A stretch of DNA of 64,000 nt from Bretschneidera sinensis (Eukaryota > Streptophyta > Magnoliopsida > Brassicales > Akaniaceae). The notes beneath the pieces were generated by a model, which saw only the letters and a program-made list of their open reading frames with translations, searched no databases and was not told the DNA's origin. Both the position numbers and the translations under genes were made by a program. How positions within the stretch are numbered: the first letter of the stretch is position 1; each line of letters opens with the position of its first letter. Shown piece by piece: positions 1-11,637 of the stretch. The stretch covers positions 136,248,828 to 136,312,827 of the forward strand of contig CM043700.1 of the NCBI GenBank assembly GCA_023935145.1. Direction: 5' to 3'.

Positions 1-340
1 TAACCATAAACTGACAAAATTGACTTTGCAGGAATACCCCCATAAAAAAAGTAAAAAATAAAGAGGGGGCGAAAAAACAGTAAAATTTGGAGGAGTAAAA
101 GGGGGATGGGGGAAATTAAGTGGGTTTTTCTTTTCTGAGTGGTGATCCGGATTTGGTTTTGGTAGCCATAAAATGGAAAAAAATCTATTACGAAAAAATT
201 AAATAGTAATTATTTCAAAAAAAATTAAATATTAAAGTTATTTCTCAATACAGGACAGTGCAATTTCCAATCTCTTTTTTTTTTCCTTTCTCTTTTGTTA
301 AAAAAGTAAGTAGTTGAATCAACAAGAAGCTGCTACTTAC

Positions 341-1124
341 CAAGCGGAAAGTAGGCAGTTGAGCAAAGTCATTACGTACGGAATGCCAGAGAATTGCTCG
401 GTAGATCTGCTCCTTATGATCCTCTTAAAAGTGATCCTATAATTCAAAATCATATTTTTTTCACATGATTAAACGGAAAATAAGCAAAGCAATTATGCAC
501 GAATAATGTTTGGTTAATCTTTCTCTTTTGCTCTTGAGTACCCTTTGGGAAAAAATCCAAGGAAGTGTTAAAATTGTCAACATACCAAAAATATAAAGAT
601 AAGAGCAAAAATTCAAAGGCCAAACGGTTAATTGATTAAAACCATTTGCGAGAAAAGAGTTTTCCTCAATTTTTTGACACAGAAAATTCTTTCACATGGA
701 ATTAGAGAAAGTGAGAACTTTCTTCTTAATTTCTTAGTGTAAACAAGAAACCATTTTGCAAATTCCTCTTGTAGAGACCAAAATAACTGAAAATTAGAGA
801 TAGATACTTGTTCATTCTTATAAAAAACGAAAAACTGAGAAGTTAATCTGAATCAGTATGTCTGTGCATTTCTCAGAGAGAAAGAGAGAGATGGAGATAT
901 TTTGTGCAGTGCATACGTTGGAGCCAAGAAGAGGAACAAAGCAGTGGCATTTCCTGCGGCATAGACAATAGAAGAAGAGAGAAAAAATAAATTAAAAAAA
1001 AAACCAAAGAAAAACAGAGCACCATGGAGAAACTACAGCAAAGAATCATACAAGAACCGATAAATCCAAAGAAGTTGAAAAAGTACTCACCAAAAATACC
1101 GAACAAGAAATGCGCAATATCCAT
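341..1124 (-). CDS. SWEET1: SWEET1-like sugar transporter, first three coding exons (partial, leaves window on the left)
   Basis: Coding exons on the minus strand are 1124-1091 (34 nt), 953-917 (37 nt) and 436-341 (96 nt), all with GT donors and AG acceptors. They give 55 complete codons plus two bases of the next one. The peptide opens MDIAHFLFGIFG, continues NATALFLFLAPT across the tiny exon 2, then ITFKRI, STEQFSGIPY and TLLNCLLSAW. This is the first MtN3/saliva transmembrane unit of SWEET proteins, and the wording is closest to clade I SWEET1. SWEETs are membrane uniporters that move hexoses or sucrose down their gradient across the plasma membrane or tonoplast. The 34/37/96-nt exon pattern with a 37-nt exon 2 fits the family as I recall it. 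Later exons, with the remaining helices, must lie left of position 1; no exon 4 is visible in 1-335. Unspliced reading frames across 873-1124 are intron read-through. Confidence 0.9.
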
Positions 1125-1600
1125 AATCTTCGAATCTTATCCACCGAATGACCTTCTTGTTTGAAACAAAAGAGAGAGAAACCCAGATAAGAAACACTCA
1201 CGAGTCTCTTCACAAAATGGGAATGAGATATGAGAAACAAACAATAAACAAATGGGTTTATATAGACAGAACAAGGAAAAACCAAATGGGAATTGAATAT
1301 TTTTTAGAAAAAAAGAAAAAGCAGTAACTACCAACCAATCAATAGTAAAAAAATTGATTTCGTATTTTTGCTCTTATCTCCAAGGAGAACTGTCCGCTCC
1401 TCTCTCTCTCTCCCTCTTTCTGTGTTGTGAAACTGTAGTAACTGACATGTATGGGGATACTACGTATGGGAGTGAAAATGACGTGGGATGGGTTAAAAAA
1501 GGGTAAGAAATACTAAAATAATAAAATAAATTTGTGATATTTTAGGGTTTGATGTATTATATGTTTTTTTTAATTGTTACTTGGAGGTATCCGTCTTGAG
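1125..1600 (-). promoter_or_regulatory. SWEET1-like 5' UTR and core promoter
   Basis: On the minus strand a TATA box (TATATAAA) lies at 1264-1257, about 135 bp before the start codon, so transcription probably begins near 1230. The transcript leader is rich in CT runs. Farther upstream (1390-1430) there is another pyrimidine-rich block on the plus strand. The position is inferred from sequence only. Confidence 0.55.
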
Positions 1601-1910
1601 AAATTTTCGTTAGTTCTAATCACAAGTTTTGTGCAGGTTGTTTGCCAGTAAGAACAAGGGCGTCAGACGCCTCAAACACATTTTTACGAGGGTGTTTTAG
1701 AACATGATGTGCCAAGTTAAGACAAATGTAATCAAAATATAAAAGTGCCAATCTTTGATTCTGCAGGAGTAGGTTACTTTTTGATTTATCAGAGAGTCAC
1801 ATTGGATTTCTTTCCAAGTTGGATTCATATTTCATTAAATACGTATATTGAATAGTTAAGATGGATCGTATTCGCAATTAAATTGTGTTAAAATCGTTAA
1901 GTTTGTTCAG

Positions 1911-2359
1911 GGGTGTTCATTAATTAATAAATATTTTTAATAATTGATAATTTAATTATATTTCATAGATACTAAAAAAAATCATCGTATTTACGGGTGT
2001 TAATTAATCGATTAAAACCGATTAATCGAATCATTTACGTAAAATAATTCGGTTAATTCATCGGTTGACGGTTATAATTTTTTAACAGTTTCGACTATTT
2101 AATCAATTAAAAAATTAATTAATATTAATATTAATAATTTATTAAATATAAATATAATATAATAAATTAAAAAAATTAAGTATAAATTAAATATATAAGA
2201 TATAATAAACTAAAAAACTTTAATATATAAATAACGTCGATTAATCGATTAAAATTAATTTAATTAGTTAATATAAAAATATTTAAATTAATTCAATCGA
2301 AATGATTAAAAATTTAATCAATTTAAATTTTTTTTTCCGATCAGACTTTTTGAACACCC
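1911..2359. mobile_element. MITE-like inverted-repeat element, about 450 bp
   Basis: The ends are a perfect 9-bp inverted repeat: GGGTGTTCA at 1911-1919 and TGAACACCC at 2351-2359. The interior is over 80% A+T by eye, with repeated ATTAATCGATT/CGGTTAATT motifs. There is no coding capacity. A target-site duplication is not obvious. The short inverted ends and small size suggest a MITE, but the superfamily is unassigned. Confidence 0.5.
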
Positions 2360-3029
2360 ATGTTAGCATTAACAATAAAATACGTATCAAACAAGATACG
2401 ATACTATGGCCATCGACCAAGTTCAAGCCTATCATGACTCCATGATTGTGGCCAAATTTTTAATGGAAGTTTGCTTCGCGGTCCTAACAGAAACCATGGC
2501 AAGCAAAAAGTTGTAGCTAACCATGTGTAAACAAAAATAATGTCTCTATTCTAAACCTTCATTACAGAAATTAAATAATTCACTAAAAAAATCAATTTCT
2601 ATGGAAGGTAGATTATAAAATTTAATGTTACAAATATCTGATATTTATTTTTTTTAAGAAAGAGGGACATGCTTTATTTGTGTGAGTTTTTTCACATGTG
2701 AATCAGACATAAATGTTAATTGATTTATATTATATCATCGAACAAGATTTGTCTTCTCATGAGAATGACTAGAACTCAAACACTTTTGATGGATAGAGTG
2801 AGTCTCAACCACTTGCTAAAATTTTCGTTATTGTCTATTTAAATACTGAAAATATGAGTTACTTAAATATTTTTACAGTGATGATCTAATCTATTTTCTA
2901 CTCACACAGTACATAACTTTTTTTTTATCCATACAATTATTATAAAAAGAGTTGTTGGTTCAAAAATCGACCTCAATACTTCAAAATTTCTAAGAACATT
3001 TGACACCAATAAACCAACGGTTGTTAGTT
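2360..3029. other. Intergenic AT-rich stretch, no gene seen
   Basis: No reading frame with recognisable protein similarity, no tRNA-like boxes and no strong inverted repeats were found here. It separates two transposon-like units. Confidence 0.5.
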
Positions 3030-3809
3030 AGGGCTTATTTGGTTCGTGGACATGATTAGTGTGAGATTAAAGTGGGAGTAGATTGAGACAAGATTAAGGG
3101 GATATTAAAGTGGTATTACTTGTCTCATTATTTGGTTCAAAGGATTGATTAACTTTTGTTGGAATTTTTCTGTGAACTACCACTAATTAAAGTGGTTTTG
3201 GTATTATAAAATTGGGTCAGTGGATTTGGTCCACTGAGAAAAGCATAAGAGCCCATATGTAGTTAATTGACGATCATGTGGTTTGGGCTTTACACATTTT
3301 AATATTATTAATATGGGTCAGCAGCTAGTGTTAACTTTAGTCCAATATGACCCGCAATGAAATGACTTATTTGGATTCTCAATAACTAAAGTTGGTAGAT
3401 CCCTTCTTTGGATCCCAGTACGTTTGAGTATTCATTTTTTTATCCATATGAGAAAACTGTTGTTGTGAGAGTATAAAGAGAAAGACCTAATCCTAAATAA
3501 TCCTGAATCCCTGATCAAGCTTTCGCTGTGAATATTACTCAATCAGATATGTGATTTACTTATGTAATTATATGTGTTCTAAGTTTTATTATTTATGTTT
3601 ACTTAACCAACAATTTTATCACTGAAATTTTTGATTGACATGATTGGCATTGATATTAAAGTAAGATAATGAATAAGATGATAAAGTTGAATTTAAGTTA
3701 ATCTTACCTTAAATATCACTTAAACATAAAACTAAGGAATAAAGTGAAATTAAACTAATCCGTCTGATTTCAATCAATCAAATCCAATCCAATGAATTAA
3801 ACATGCCCT
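3030..3809. mobile_element. hAT-like MITE interrupted by a solo LTR
   Basis: The left end reads AGGGCTTATTTGGTTC (from 3030) and the reverse complement of the right end reads AGGGCATGTTTAATTC (ending near 3809). These are imperfect inverted repeats of the GGGC-TGTTTGG type seen on many plant hAT-like MITEs. The inner arms also mirror each other (AGATTAAAG and related words). Flanks GTTGTTAG (3020-3027) and GTTGTAGG (3811-3818) could be a decayed 8-bp target duplication. The middle, 3157-3612, is a separate LTR-like insertion. There is no coding capacity. Confidence 0.5.
3157..3612 (+). mobile_element. Probable solo LTR, 456 bp, nested in the MITE
   Basis: The unit begins TGTTGG and ends CCAACA, the short inverted TG...CA termini typical of LTRs. 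It is flanked by ACTTT (3152-3156) and ATTTT (3613-3617), a 5-bp duplication with one mismatch. It contains a TATA-like GTATAAAG near 3471. The adjoining sequences on both sides belong to one inverted-repeat element, so removing the LTR restores a continuous MITE. No internal retrotransposon coding region is present, as expected after LTR-LTR recombination. Confidence 0.6.
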
Positions 3810-4251
3810 TGTTGTAGGAGTACCATATAATTTACTTATGTAAGAGGGAAAAGAAGAAAATAATAATTAATAACGGTCCCATAAGGGAAGTTCAACAAAG
3901 TAATAAAAGATCCAACTACTACTATAACGCCATGGATGGTAAGTAAGCAACGGTGTTCAGCTATGTATGATGTGTACTAGACGGTCCCACTTACAGATGT
4001 CCAGAGAGACATAAATCTTGAACTGAAAGTATCTTAAAAATGTTTATCCATCGTGGATAAAATGCATCAACTCAAACATCTCAATTATGCATGAGACTGA
4101 GTATAACTAAGTTGTTGGAATTGCATCAAACTGCCGTCATTAATAGTACTTGAGCATGATTTTGTAGCATACAAATATACAGTAACTAGCCGGGATCCAA
4201 GCATAATGCTACAATAATGTGATTTCTTTATTAAATTAAAGATTTGATTGA

Positions 4252-5040
4252 CAAAATTACATTTGGTTAGAGTTTTTAAAAATAATTTTGGTTTTTTTAA
4301 AAGCTAAAAATAAATTTTAAATTATAAAACATATTTGAGTATTAGTTTTCAAACATAATTTTTGAAAATTATTTTCAAAATAGATATATTTGAAAACTGG
4401 ATTTAGAAAACTCTTAAAAGAGTTTTTAGTTTTTATTGTTTTCATAAATTTTCCAAGACACTAAACAATGCTTTCTTTTTCATTTTCTTGCTATTCAAAC
4501 AAAAAAAGTTACAAATCCAGTGCTTCTCTTTATCTCATTAAGCTTCTGTTCATTTTTTTCTTCTTCTCAAAATCGATTATGATTTAAACAAAGAAAACAA
4601 TATCGAAAAAAAATTGAAATTGCAAAGCAAGATCTGCTGCGGTGCTGCAATCACGAGCCCAAATCCGGATCTGCTAAAATGAGAAAAAGAAAGAAGAACG
4701 ATGATGAGAACAAGAAAATGAGGAGAAAAAAAAAACAAAATCGAAGTATAATCAGATTATTGAAGAGAAGAAGAAAAGGAAGAGAAGATAAAAAATGAGG
4801 ATGAGGCTTGAGAGCAGCTACTGTCCTTGCTTGCCTTTTACTGTTACGGATTTTTTTATTAAGTTTTTAGTTTTTTATATCCAAATAAATTTTTTTATTG
4901 TTTTTTAGATTTTGAAAACTGTTTTCAAATTATAATTATTCAATTATGTTTTTTTTCATAAAACACTAAAAAATTATTTTATACTTTCATTTTTTAAAAC
5001 AACTTTCAAAAATTGAAAATTAAATCAAAACATGCTTTAC
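4252..5040. mobile_element. MULE/MITE-like element with long degenerate inverted ends
   Basis: Both ends carry ACATTTGGTT / GCATGTTTTG-type words followed by blocks of TTTTGAAAA and TTTAAAAA that mirror each other. The interior (about 4500-4800) is a gene-leader-like purine/pyrimidine-rich segment unlike its flanks. Similar end words occur at 29090-29200 and 33130-33320. This is a pattern-based call; no transposase is present. Confidence 0.35.
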
Positions 5041-8000
5041 ATTTGTGCAAAGTTTTTCTTTCTGGATCACAAAAGATCATCTTGGGAAGCCTCGGAATAC
5101 AATTAGGCAAACAGTTTGTCTTTCGTAGTTTTGTTTTCTTTCGTAGACATCTTTTTTTTTAAAAAAGAAAGAAAGAAAGATAAAATGGTATCCTTTATTG
5201 AAATTGAATCCAATTAAGATGGTTGGGAAAAAACATTTCAAATCAACTATATTTTGTGTGTTATCTTCTATAGGAATAGTTGAGATGGTATCCACTAAAT
5301 TTGTGGAGTGCAAATCAATCCATGAAATTAAAAGAAAATCTTTCAGCGAAATCATATGGTTGGAATGCTGTTCCCCACTATTAAAGATGCATTGTCCTAC
5401 TAATCAAGCTATTTTAACCTTTTTTTTAATATAAATTTTAAGAAAATAAAATTATTTAATGAAGGGAAATGAATAAAGGAAAAAAGGGAAAAAATCTTGC
5501 ACATGTTGAATATAGTAATTATAGTTATATTTGTTTTAGTAAAATATTTATTACATAAAGAATGCAAATTATATAAGAAAAGGAAAACATGGGAAGTCAC
5601 ATTCTAGTTGGTTAGTTGCCATAATAATTAAGATAATTTTATCCACTTTGTGTCACATTTTATTTTATACAATGAGGCAATCAATGTCGTATGTCAAAAG
5701 GATAATTTTATTTTAGTTTAAGAACTGACTTCTCGTGTTAATTGGGTATGGTAAAAAAAATAAAAAAAAATCATTTTTTTATCGTCATGAAAGAAAATTG
5801 AATCTAAATATTTTAAGAGAGTTTTAAAGGATTGAATTAAAATGAAGATTATGTCCTCACGACATTTCCTTAATTTAATAAAATTTAGTTTTCTATAAAA
5901 AAAAAGGGATCCTCTGTTAATGCTATTTTCTTGATTACCAATACGAGGTGTGAGATCTCTAGCTATCTTTGATTTAAAACTCAAGATATTTGTGTCCAAA
6001 ATGTAAAAGCTCACTTCTAAAATGGAGAAGAAAACAAAATGCTTAGCTTATTGAGTTGGTAGACAAAGTTAAACGTTCCATAAATTTGACAATTTTGACT
6101 CCTCAAGTTAAAAATGTTCCAATTAGAACATGCTGAATCAAGATATTTGTTGATGAAAAGTGACGTTCCAATTAGAATGAAAAAACAGTGCCTAGGAATA
6201 AAAAGATTAGGAATCTAAAATCCATCTCGAATGAGGCTAAGTCAGAAGAACGTTCCTTAAAGCCTTGAAAAAGAAGACTACGATATTTTGTTCTCACATT
6301 CATTGAATACTTTTTGATGCAAAAGTAAACGGTGGGAGAGAGTTTTATCTTTCCCCTGATGAGATTAAAAAAAAAACGTGTCCTTATTAATCATAGCTAG
6401 CCTATAAATAAGGATGATAGGATGTTGATTAACGAGCATGGGGTCTATGGATTTTTATATTTTTTTATTTAAAAATTAAAATTTATTTAAATTTAAAATA
6501 AAATTGATTATCACATTGAAAAATATTTAAATTTAATTTATTATGATAATATTTAATTTCATAATAAATTTGATATTCATTTCAATTCTCAAATGAAAAT
6601 GATTAAATCCATCACCTACATGTTTCTTCCTAATGTTTTTTCATCACTTTATATGTGTATTTATATTTGGATAATAATATTAATACTTCACAAATGATTA
6701 TTGATATTTTATTTGTTTTTTTAATTGTTAAAACTTACAATAATACTTTTAATTAAAATTAAATTCTCTTTTAATTTTTAAAATATAAAATATTACCACT
6801 TATTTATTTAAAAAAATTTCATATATTTGCATTCACAGGACAAAGAAATTACAGTTTAAATTTAGCACTTAAGCCATCAACCACTTATGTTCAATTAGCT
6901 TCCCTGTTAGGAAATTGATCTCACAATTTTGGTTTTGGTGTGGCCATATATTGTGTAAAAAATAGTTTCATAATTTTTTTTAAAAAAATAATGATACCAT
7001 TGTTATTATTCTACCTCCTTAATGGATTTTCACGGTAACTACAACATAACCGGTCCTGTGAGATCAACACCCTCATCATACTAAGTTAATTAATCCACAT
7101 TTCAATATAAACAATTAGTGATATAAACCCAAAACAAATTTAACATGCCATCTTTAGGGTCATTAAATCAATGTGATATATTGGCATTCAATATATTTGG
7201 ATAGTACATAAGTCATTTTTAATTTCGTTCAAGTAAAAGATGACACATCAATCATACGCAACTCTAAATTAATCAATCATATGTAACTTTGAAGCAATAA
7301 ATCACGTTGATGAGAGAGAAAAAAATCATATGATTAATATATTATATTATGATTGGATAAATTAAAAAATAACGTGTTATGTTACCAAATAATTTCTGGG
7401 TCAAGCTTGTTTTGGAGCCTAATTTAATGGATTGTGTTGAAAGAGAATGAGATGCCCTTTTGAATGGGTAATATGTTTGCAGGTGAGATATTTGGCCATG
7501 TGGGAATGAAAAAGAGGGACAATCTAGTTTGTCTAGAATGAAATGAATCCAGCTTTAGACGGAGTTGACAGCTTAAACGGCTACGTTTTGGATAATTTAG
7601 CAAACATGGAATGAACACGTACGAAATTGGGATGGCTAAAAAACATAAGTGGGCCTAAGTAATGTCTTGTCACGCAAGAGGTTGTTGGTAGGTGCGTGTC
7701 AGGAGTGGGGGTAGGGCTTGTACGAGATTTTATCATACATACATGCACCTTACAATTTTTAATCAAATAAATGTCAATTTGCATCTTACAAATTATTTTT
7801 TAGTCAATTTTCAATTGCTACAATTTCATTTTACCTTTACCTTTTACAGCCAATAGCATCATGTTATTGACATTGAAATTAAACTTTTTTTTTTCTTGCA
7901 CGTTAGATTTTTTGAGTTTAAATACAACGCATGTAAAAACTCAAATGTGTTATTCGTGTAACTTAATGATAGATTTATAAAAAAACTTTAAATTACCTTT

Positions 8001-9230
8001 ATATGATAGTTTTATACCCTTTTTTTTTTTAGTTTTTCTTTTACTTTTTGGCAAATATTTTTTTAACTCTGAAAAATCATGAAACTTACTTTACACGTGT
8101 GGAAATTCAAATAATTTTGATTTGGATTAGGCATTGCAGGGTGCTATATATAAGGTAATATTGTTAAAAAATGTTGAATATATAGATATAAAAACAATTA
8201 AAAATATGAGATGTAAATTGTTTTTTTGATTTAAAATATGGTGCGTGTTTGACAATATATATCTTGTATCTTTGTGAAATACTTACTAAAATTATAACCA
8301 AAATTATTTCATATTATAAAATAAATATATTTCCTTAGCTTAAGTGTGGTTTAGTTGCGGAGGAAATGAAAAATTAATAATTTAGGTTTGCTAGTCTGAT
8401 TATCACTTTTGAGTCTTTCGTATGTGTATATATACATAAAAATTTGAATTTGACTTTTCATTCCGTTAACGTACTAAAAAAGTAGTCAAACTTGTTTTTC
8501 GGAAAATAATATCAACCACATTAATTTTTTTCTTGACAAAAATAGGAAAAAATAAAGTATATAGTCTTTCTTTTTGTTATAAAGGATAAATCAAAACAGA
8601 AAAGAAACTAAAGGAAAGAAAACCAATAAAGCATCCTTGTTCCTTTTTGGAACGTTACTCCCATGGCATCAGCAAGAAGAAGGGAATCAGTGTAAGTCTT
8701 TTTGCCATTAAAAAGATAAAAATTGGAGCTGAACTCAACTAACTCTTTTTGCTGTGCGTATATTTAGCATTTCCAAAAAAAAACATATCTATTTATAAAC
8801 TCGATTTTTATCTCAATTTCTTTTGAATACTTAGCTATTTAATGCATGAAAGTCAAAGGGAAAATTAAACTGAATAAATTATAAAATAGAGTAGTAAATA
8901 CATGGGGACCATTGCAGCTAACATGCATCAACACTTAGATTTGGACAGATGAGGATCAAAGTATAATTGAGAAGCTACACTTCCCTCGAAGGAAGGATTC
9001 TTATCAAATTGCTTATGGTTCAAAAGGCACCGCAAAGGTTTTGGCCACATATAGAAACCCCAACAATATTTCATAATTCTAATAAGGGATAAGACACAAA
9101 ATTTATTGCCAAAACCAATCAATGGTTATCTTATTTGTACAGTACTCATGAAGCAAGAAACTAGGTCGTAGACGCAAGCTTATCACATAGCATTAATGAG
9201 GATTTCTTGATGATTTCGTGGTATATAAGT
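5041..9230. other. AT-rich intergenic region, no supported gene
   Basis: Only short open frames occur (for example 5198-5434, 5718-6014 and 8928-9122). None has a recognisable domain, a consistent splice context or plant-like codon use. AT-rich blocks around 6420-6830 look like decayed repeats. No tRNA or structured RNA was recognised. Confidence 0.5.
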
Positions 9231-9234
9231 TAGG

Positions 9235-9560
9235 GATGCATTTGAATCGAGCTTTTATCGAGTTATTCGAATTTGAGTTCAGTCAAGACTAAGCTCGATC
9301 GAATTCAAGTCTGAAAATTAGATTCGATTAGCTTATTGAGCTGAGCTCAAAAAACTTAAAATTCGACTTGAAATGTTCTCAAACAGTTCGATAAAGTATT
9401 ATCGAGCTCGAATCAAATCGAGCTCGAGCTAATATTTATTTTAATATTAATTTTTTTATTTATTAAAATTTGAGTTTATTAGATTAGAGCTCGAATGAAC
9501 AATTCAAAGTTCAAGCTCGAACTCGAATAGACTTGTTTGTCATTGAGCTTGAGCCTGTTC
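9235..9560. repeat. Dispersed repeat built from TCGAGCTCGAA-type words
   Basis: The stretch repeats variants of TCGAGCTCGAAT, AGCTCGAGCT and ATTCGAA on both strands, giving strong internal palindromy against an AT-rich background. I recall such TCGAGCTCGA-rich elements being common in dicot intergenic DNA. Boundaries are approximate and the class is unassigned. Confidence 0.5.
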
Positions 9561-9649
9561 CAAAATTATTTTCGGATCCGTGCATGTGAAGAAGAAGGGA
9601 GAACTTATATTTTCCACATGTTACATTCAGATATCATGTCAGCTAGCTA

Positions 9650-9832
9650 CGATAAGAGTATAGCACGAGCCAAGACAAACTTGCCAACCTTCACCCAGCA
9701 GAAATCCTTTTGTTTTTTGCCTCCTCCTGTTGTTACTTTGAAATAATTCGCCGAAAGGGAGTTAATCAATAAGAGTATGGCATGAGCCAAGACAAACTTG
9801 CCAACCTTCACCCACCCAGCAGAAATCTATTC
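9650..9832. repeat. Short direct duplication, about 62 bp, offset about 117 bp
   Basis: The block at about 9651-9711 (containing GAGCCAAGACAAACTTGCC) recurs at about 9770-9831 with a few changes, including an inserted CACC. A second, weaker pair built on GGAGAC(A/G)TGCCATTT follows at about 9917 and 9960. These are local duplications without coding capacity. Confidence 0.7.
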
Positions 9833-11637
9833 CATGGACGAAAAAGATATTTAACGGGTAGTGAGAATGTCACTTCAATATAGGATAAGGCCAACTTACA
9901 TGAATAATTGAAAAATGGAGACATGCCATTTTTCATGTGAAATGTAGGTAGAAAATACTGGAGACGTGCCATTTGGATTCATGAAACAAAAATACTGGAA
10001 AGACAGCTCAAAGATGCATGCAGTTTAGAAAGTTAAACTAGTTAGCCTCAGAACATTTATCAGTACTCACTATCGAGGAATTATCCATAGCATCCATTCA
10101 CATGACACTGTCCAGGCATTAACTTTGGATTTTATAATAAGCAATGATAACCTTGAATTATGGTACATTGTTTCTAACACAATGGAAAAGTACATGGCAT
10201 GCATCATGGGAGCAAACAAAATATTTCCAAACTGAAGAAGCAAGTGAAGAAATAAACAGAATTTACACATCAATTACCATATTATAACAAGATAATTAGA
10301 AGGCTTTTTTGTACGGATAACAAAACCAAATTCATCATGCAGAGTAATTAATAGCATGGATCAAGCATATCAAGTTTGTCTTGCCATTTGGACATTAGAT
10401 GGTCTGAGACCCTGAGTTGCAAAGGGCAAAACTAGAGGCATATTATCAGCATATTTGAGCAAGAAAAAAAAACCCTCACAAGCATTAAAAATTATGATTC
10501 CAAATTTTCAGTCCTAGACACCAATTATGGCAACATCTGAATACTTGATTACACATTTGATCAATTATCACAACTCCACTGGCATACTTGGTTGTCAAAA
10601 GTTACAGAGACAATAGTCTTTGAAACTCTGGATGAATGCATGGTTATGAAAGCAAGTAAAAGATCTCCACACTAAAATAACATCAAATACATGACATTAG
10701 CACAAAAAAGCAAGTTGAGACAATAAACAGAAGGTGCCATATGATTTACTAAACTAAACTAGACAGGAAAGGAAGTATGAGCAAAGTAAACAAGCCAAAA
10801 AAATACTCAATTAATTTTTTTTTAGCATAGATCAGCTCTACCAAATTCGCAGCATTCTCGTTTGGAAAACAGAGGGTTGTAGATCTCAAGCATGCAAATA
10901 ATGACACAGTCAGTATATTCAGGAAAGAGTAGAAAATCCTAACAACCTTTAAGGGAAGGGCAACCGAACCATTAACTTACATGTTCAAATCTTAAGTCTG
11001 GGCTGCCAAATGTGCTGACGTCTAAATTTTGATTTTATTACTTCATCCTTGTCAGGATTTCACTGTATGTAGATAATGAAATTACCCTTCTAATTCTGGG
11101 GAACAAATTAAATGGATTTCATCTCCAACAATGTTCTTTGGCTCTATATATTCCAACTCTGTAAGACCACTACAGCAATACCACATCACAGTTTTTATAA
11201 CTAATTTACATAAAGCACCCAACATCTTAAGGTCCCATTGAACACGTACAGCATGCCTCAAAGCTCTTTGGTTTTGCCCAAAGCTGCAGACATGTCATTT
11301 ACATCAGTTGTTTCTAAAACTACAAGTGCTGTGGCAGTTTGTTAACATTAGGGTTCTGGAGGTGAAGAAAACAAGATGAAATAGAAAGCAGCCACCCAAG
11401 AACATAGAGCAATGTATGTGCTCAGGCAAAGACAGTCTAGAGTGTCAGTAGCATGAAAAAATCACAAAGTGATGATCAAAAGCCATGCTCTCAAACCTTA
11501 ACTTTCTCAAAATAGAATGACTTTCTTAAACTGTGGCATATTGAGGACGCCATCTCATTTCATGGGACTGTAAATAAAGTATGATTTTCTCCCACTTAAG
11601 AGCATGCAATGGATAAAGTTTTCATACTGAAATTTGC
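9833..11637. other. Intergenic / 3' flank of the minus-strand PPR gene, no gene seen
   Basis: Short frames in this stretch (for example 10070-10273) show no recognisable protein family. The right-hand part, close to 11637, may include the 3' UTR of the PPR gene. A poly(A) signal could not be assigned with confidence. Confidence 0.4.

Noticed and set aside
873..1334. Three overlapping hydrophobic minus-strand frames
   Set aside because: They are read-through of SWEET intron 1 and the 5' UTR/promoter; the true coding exons are the three short ones listed.
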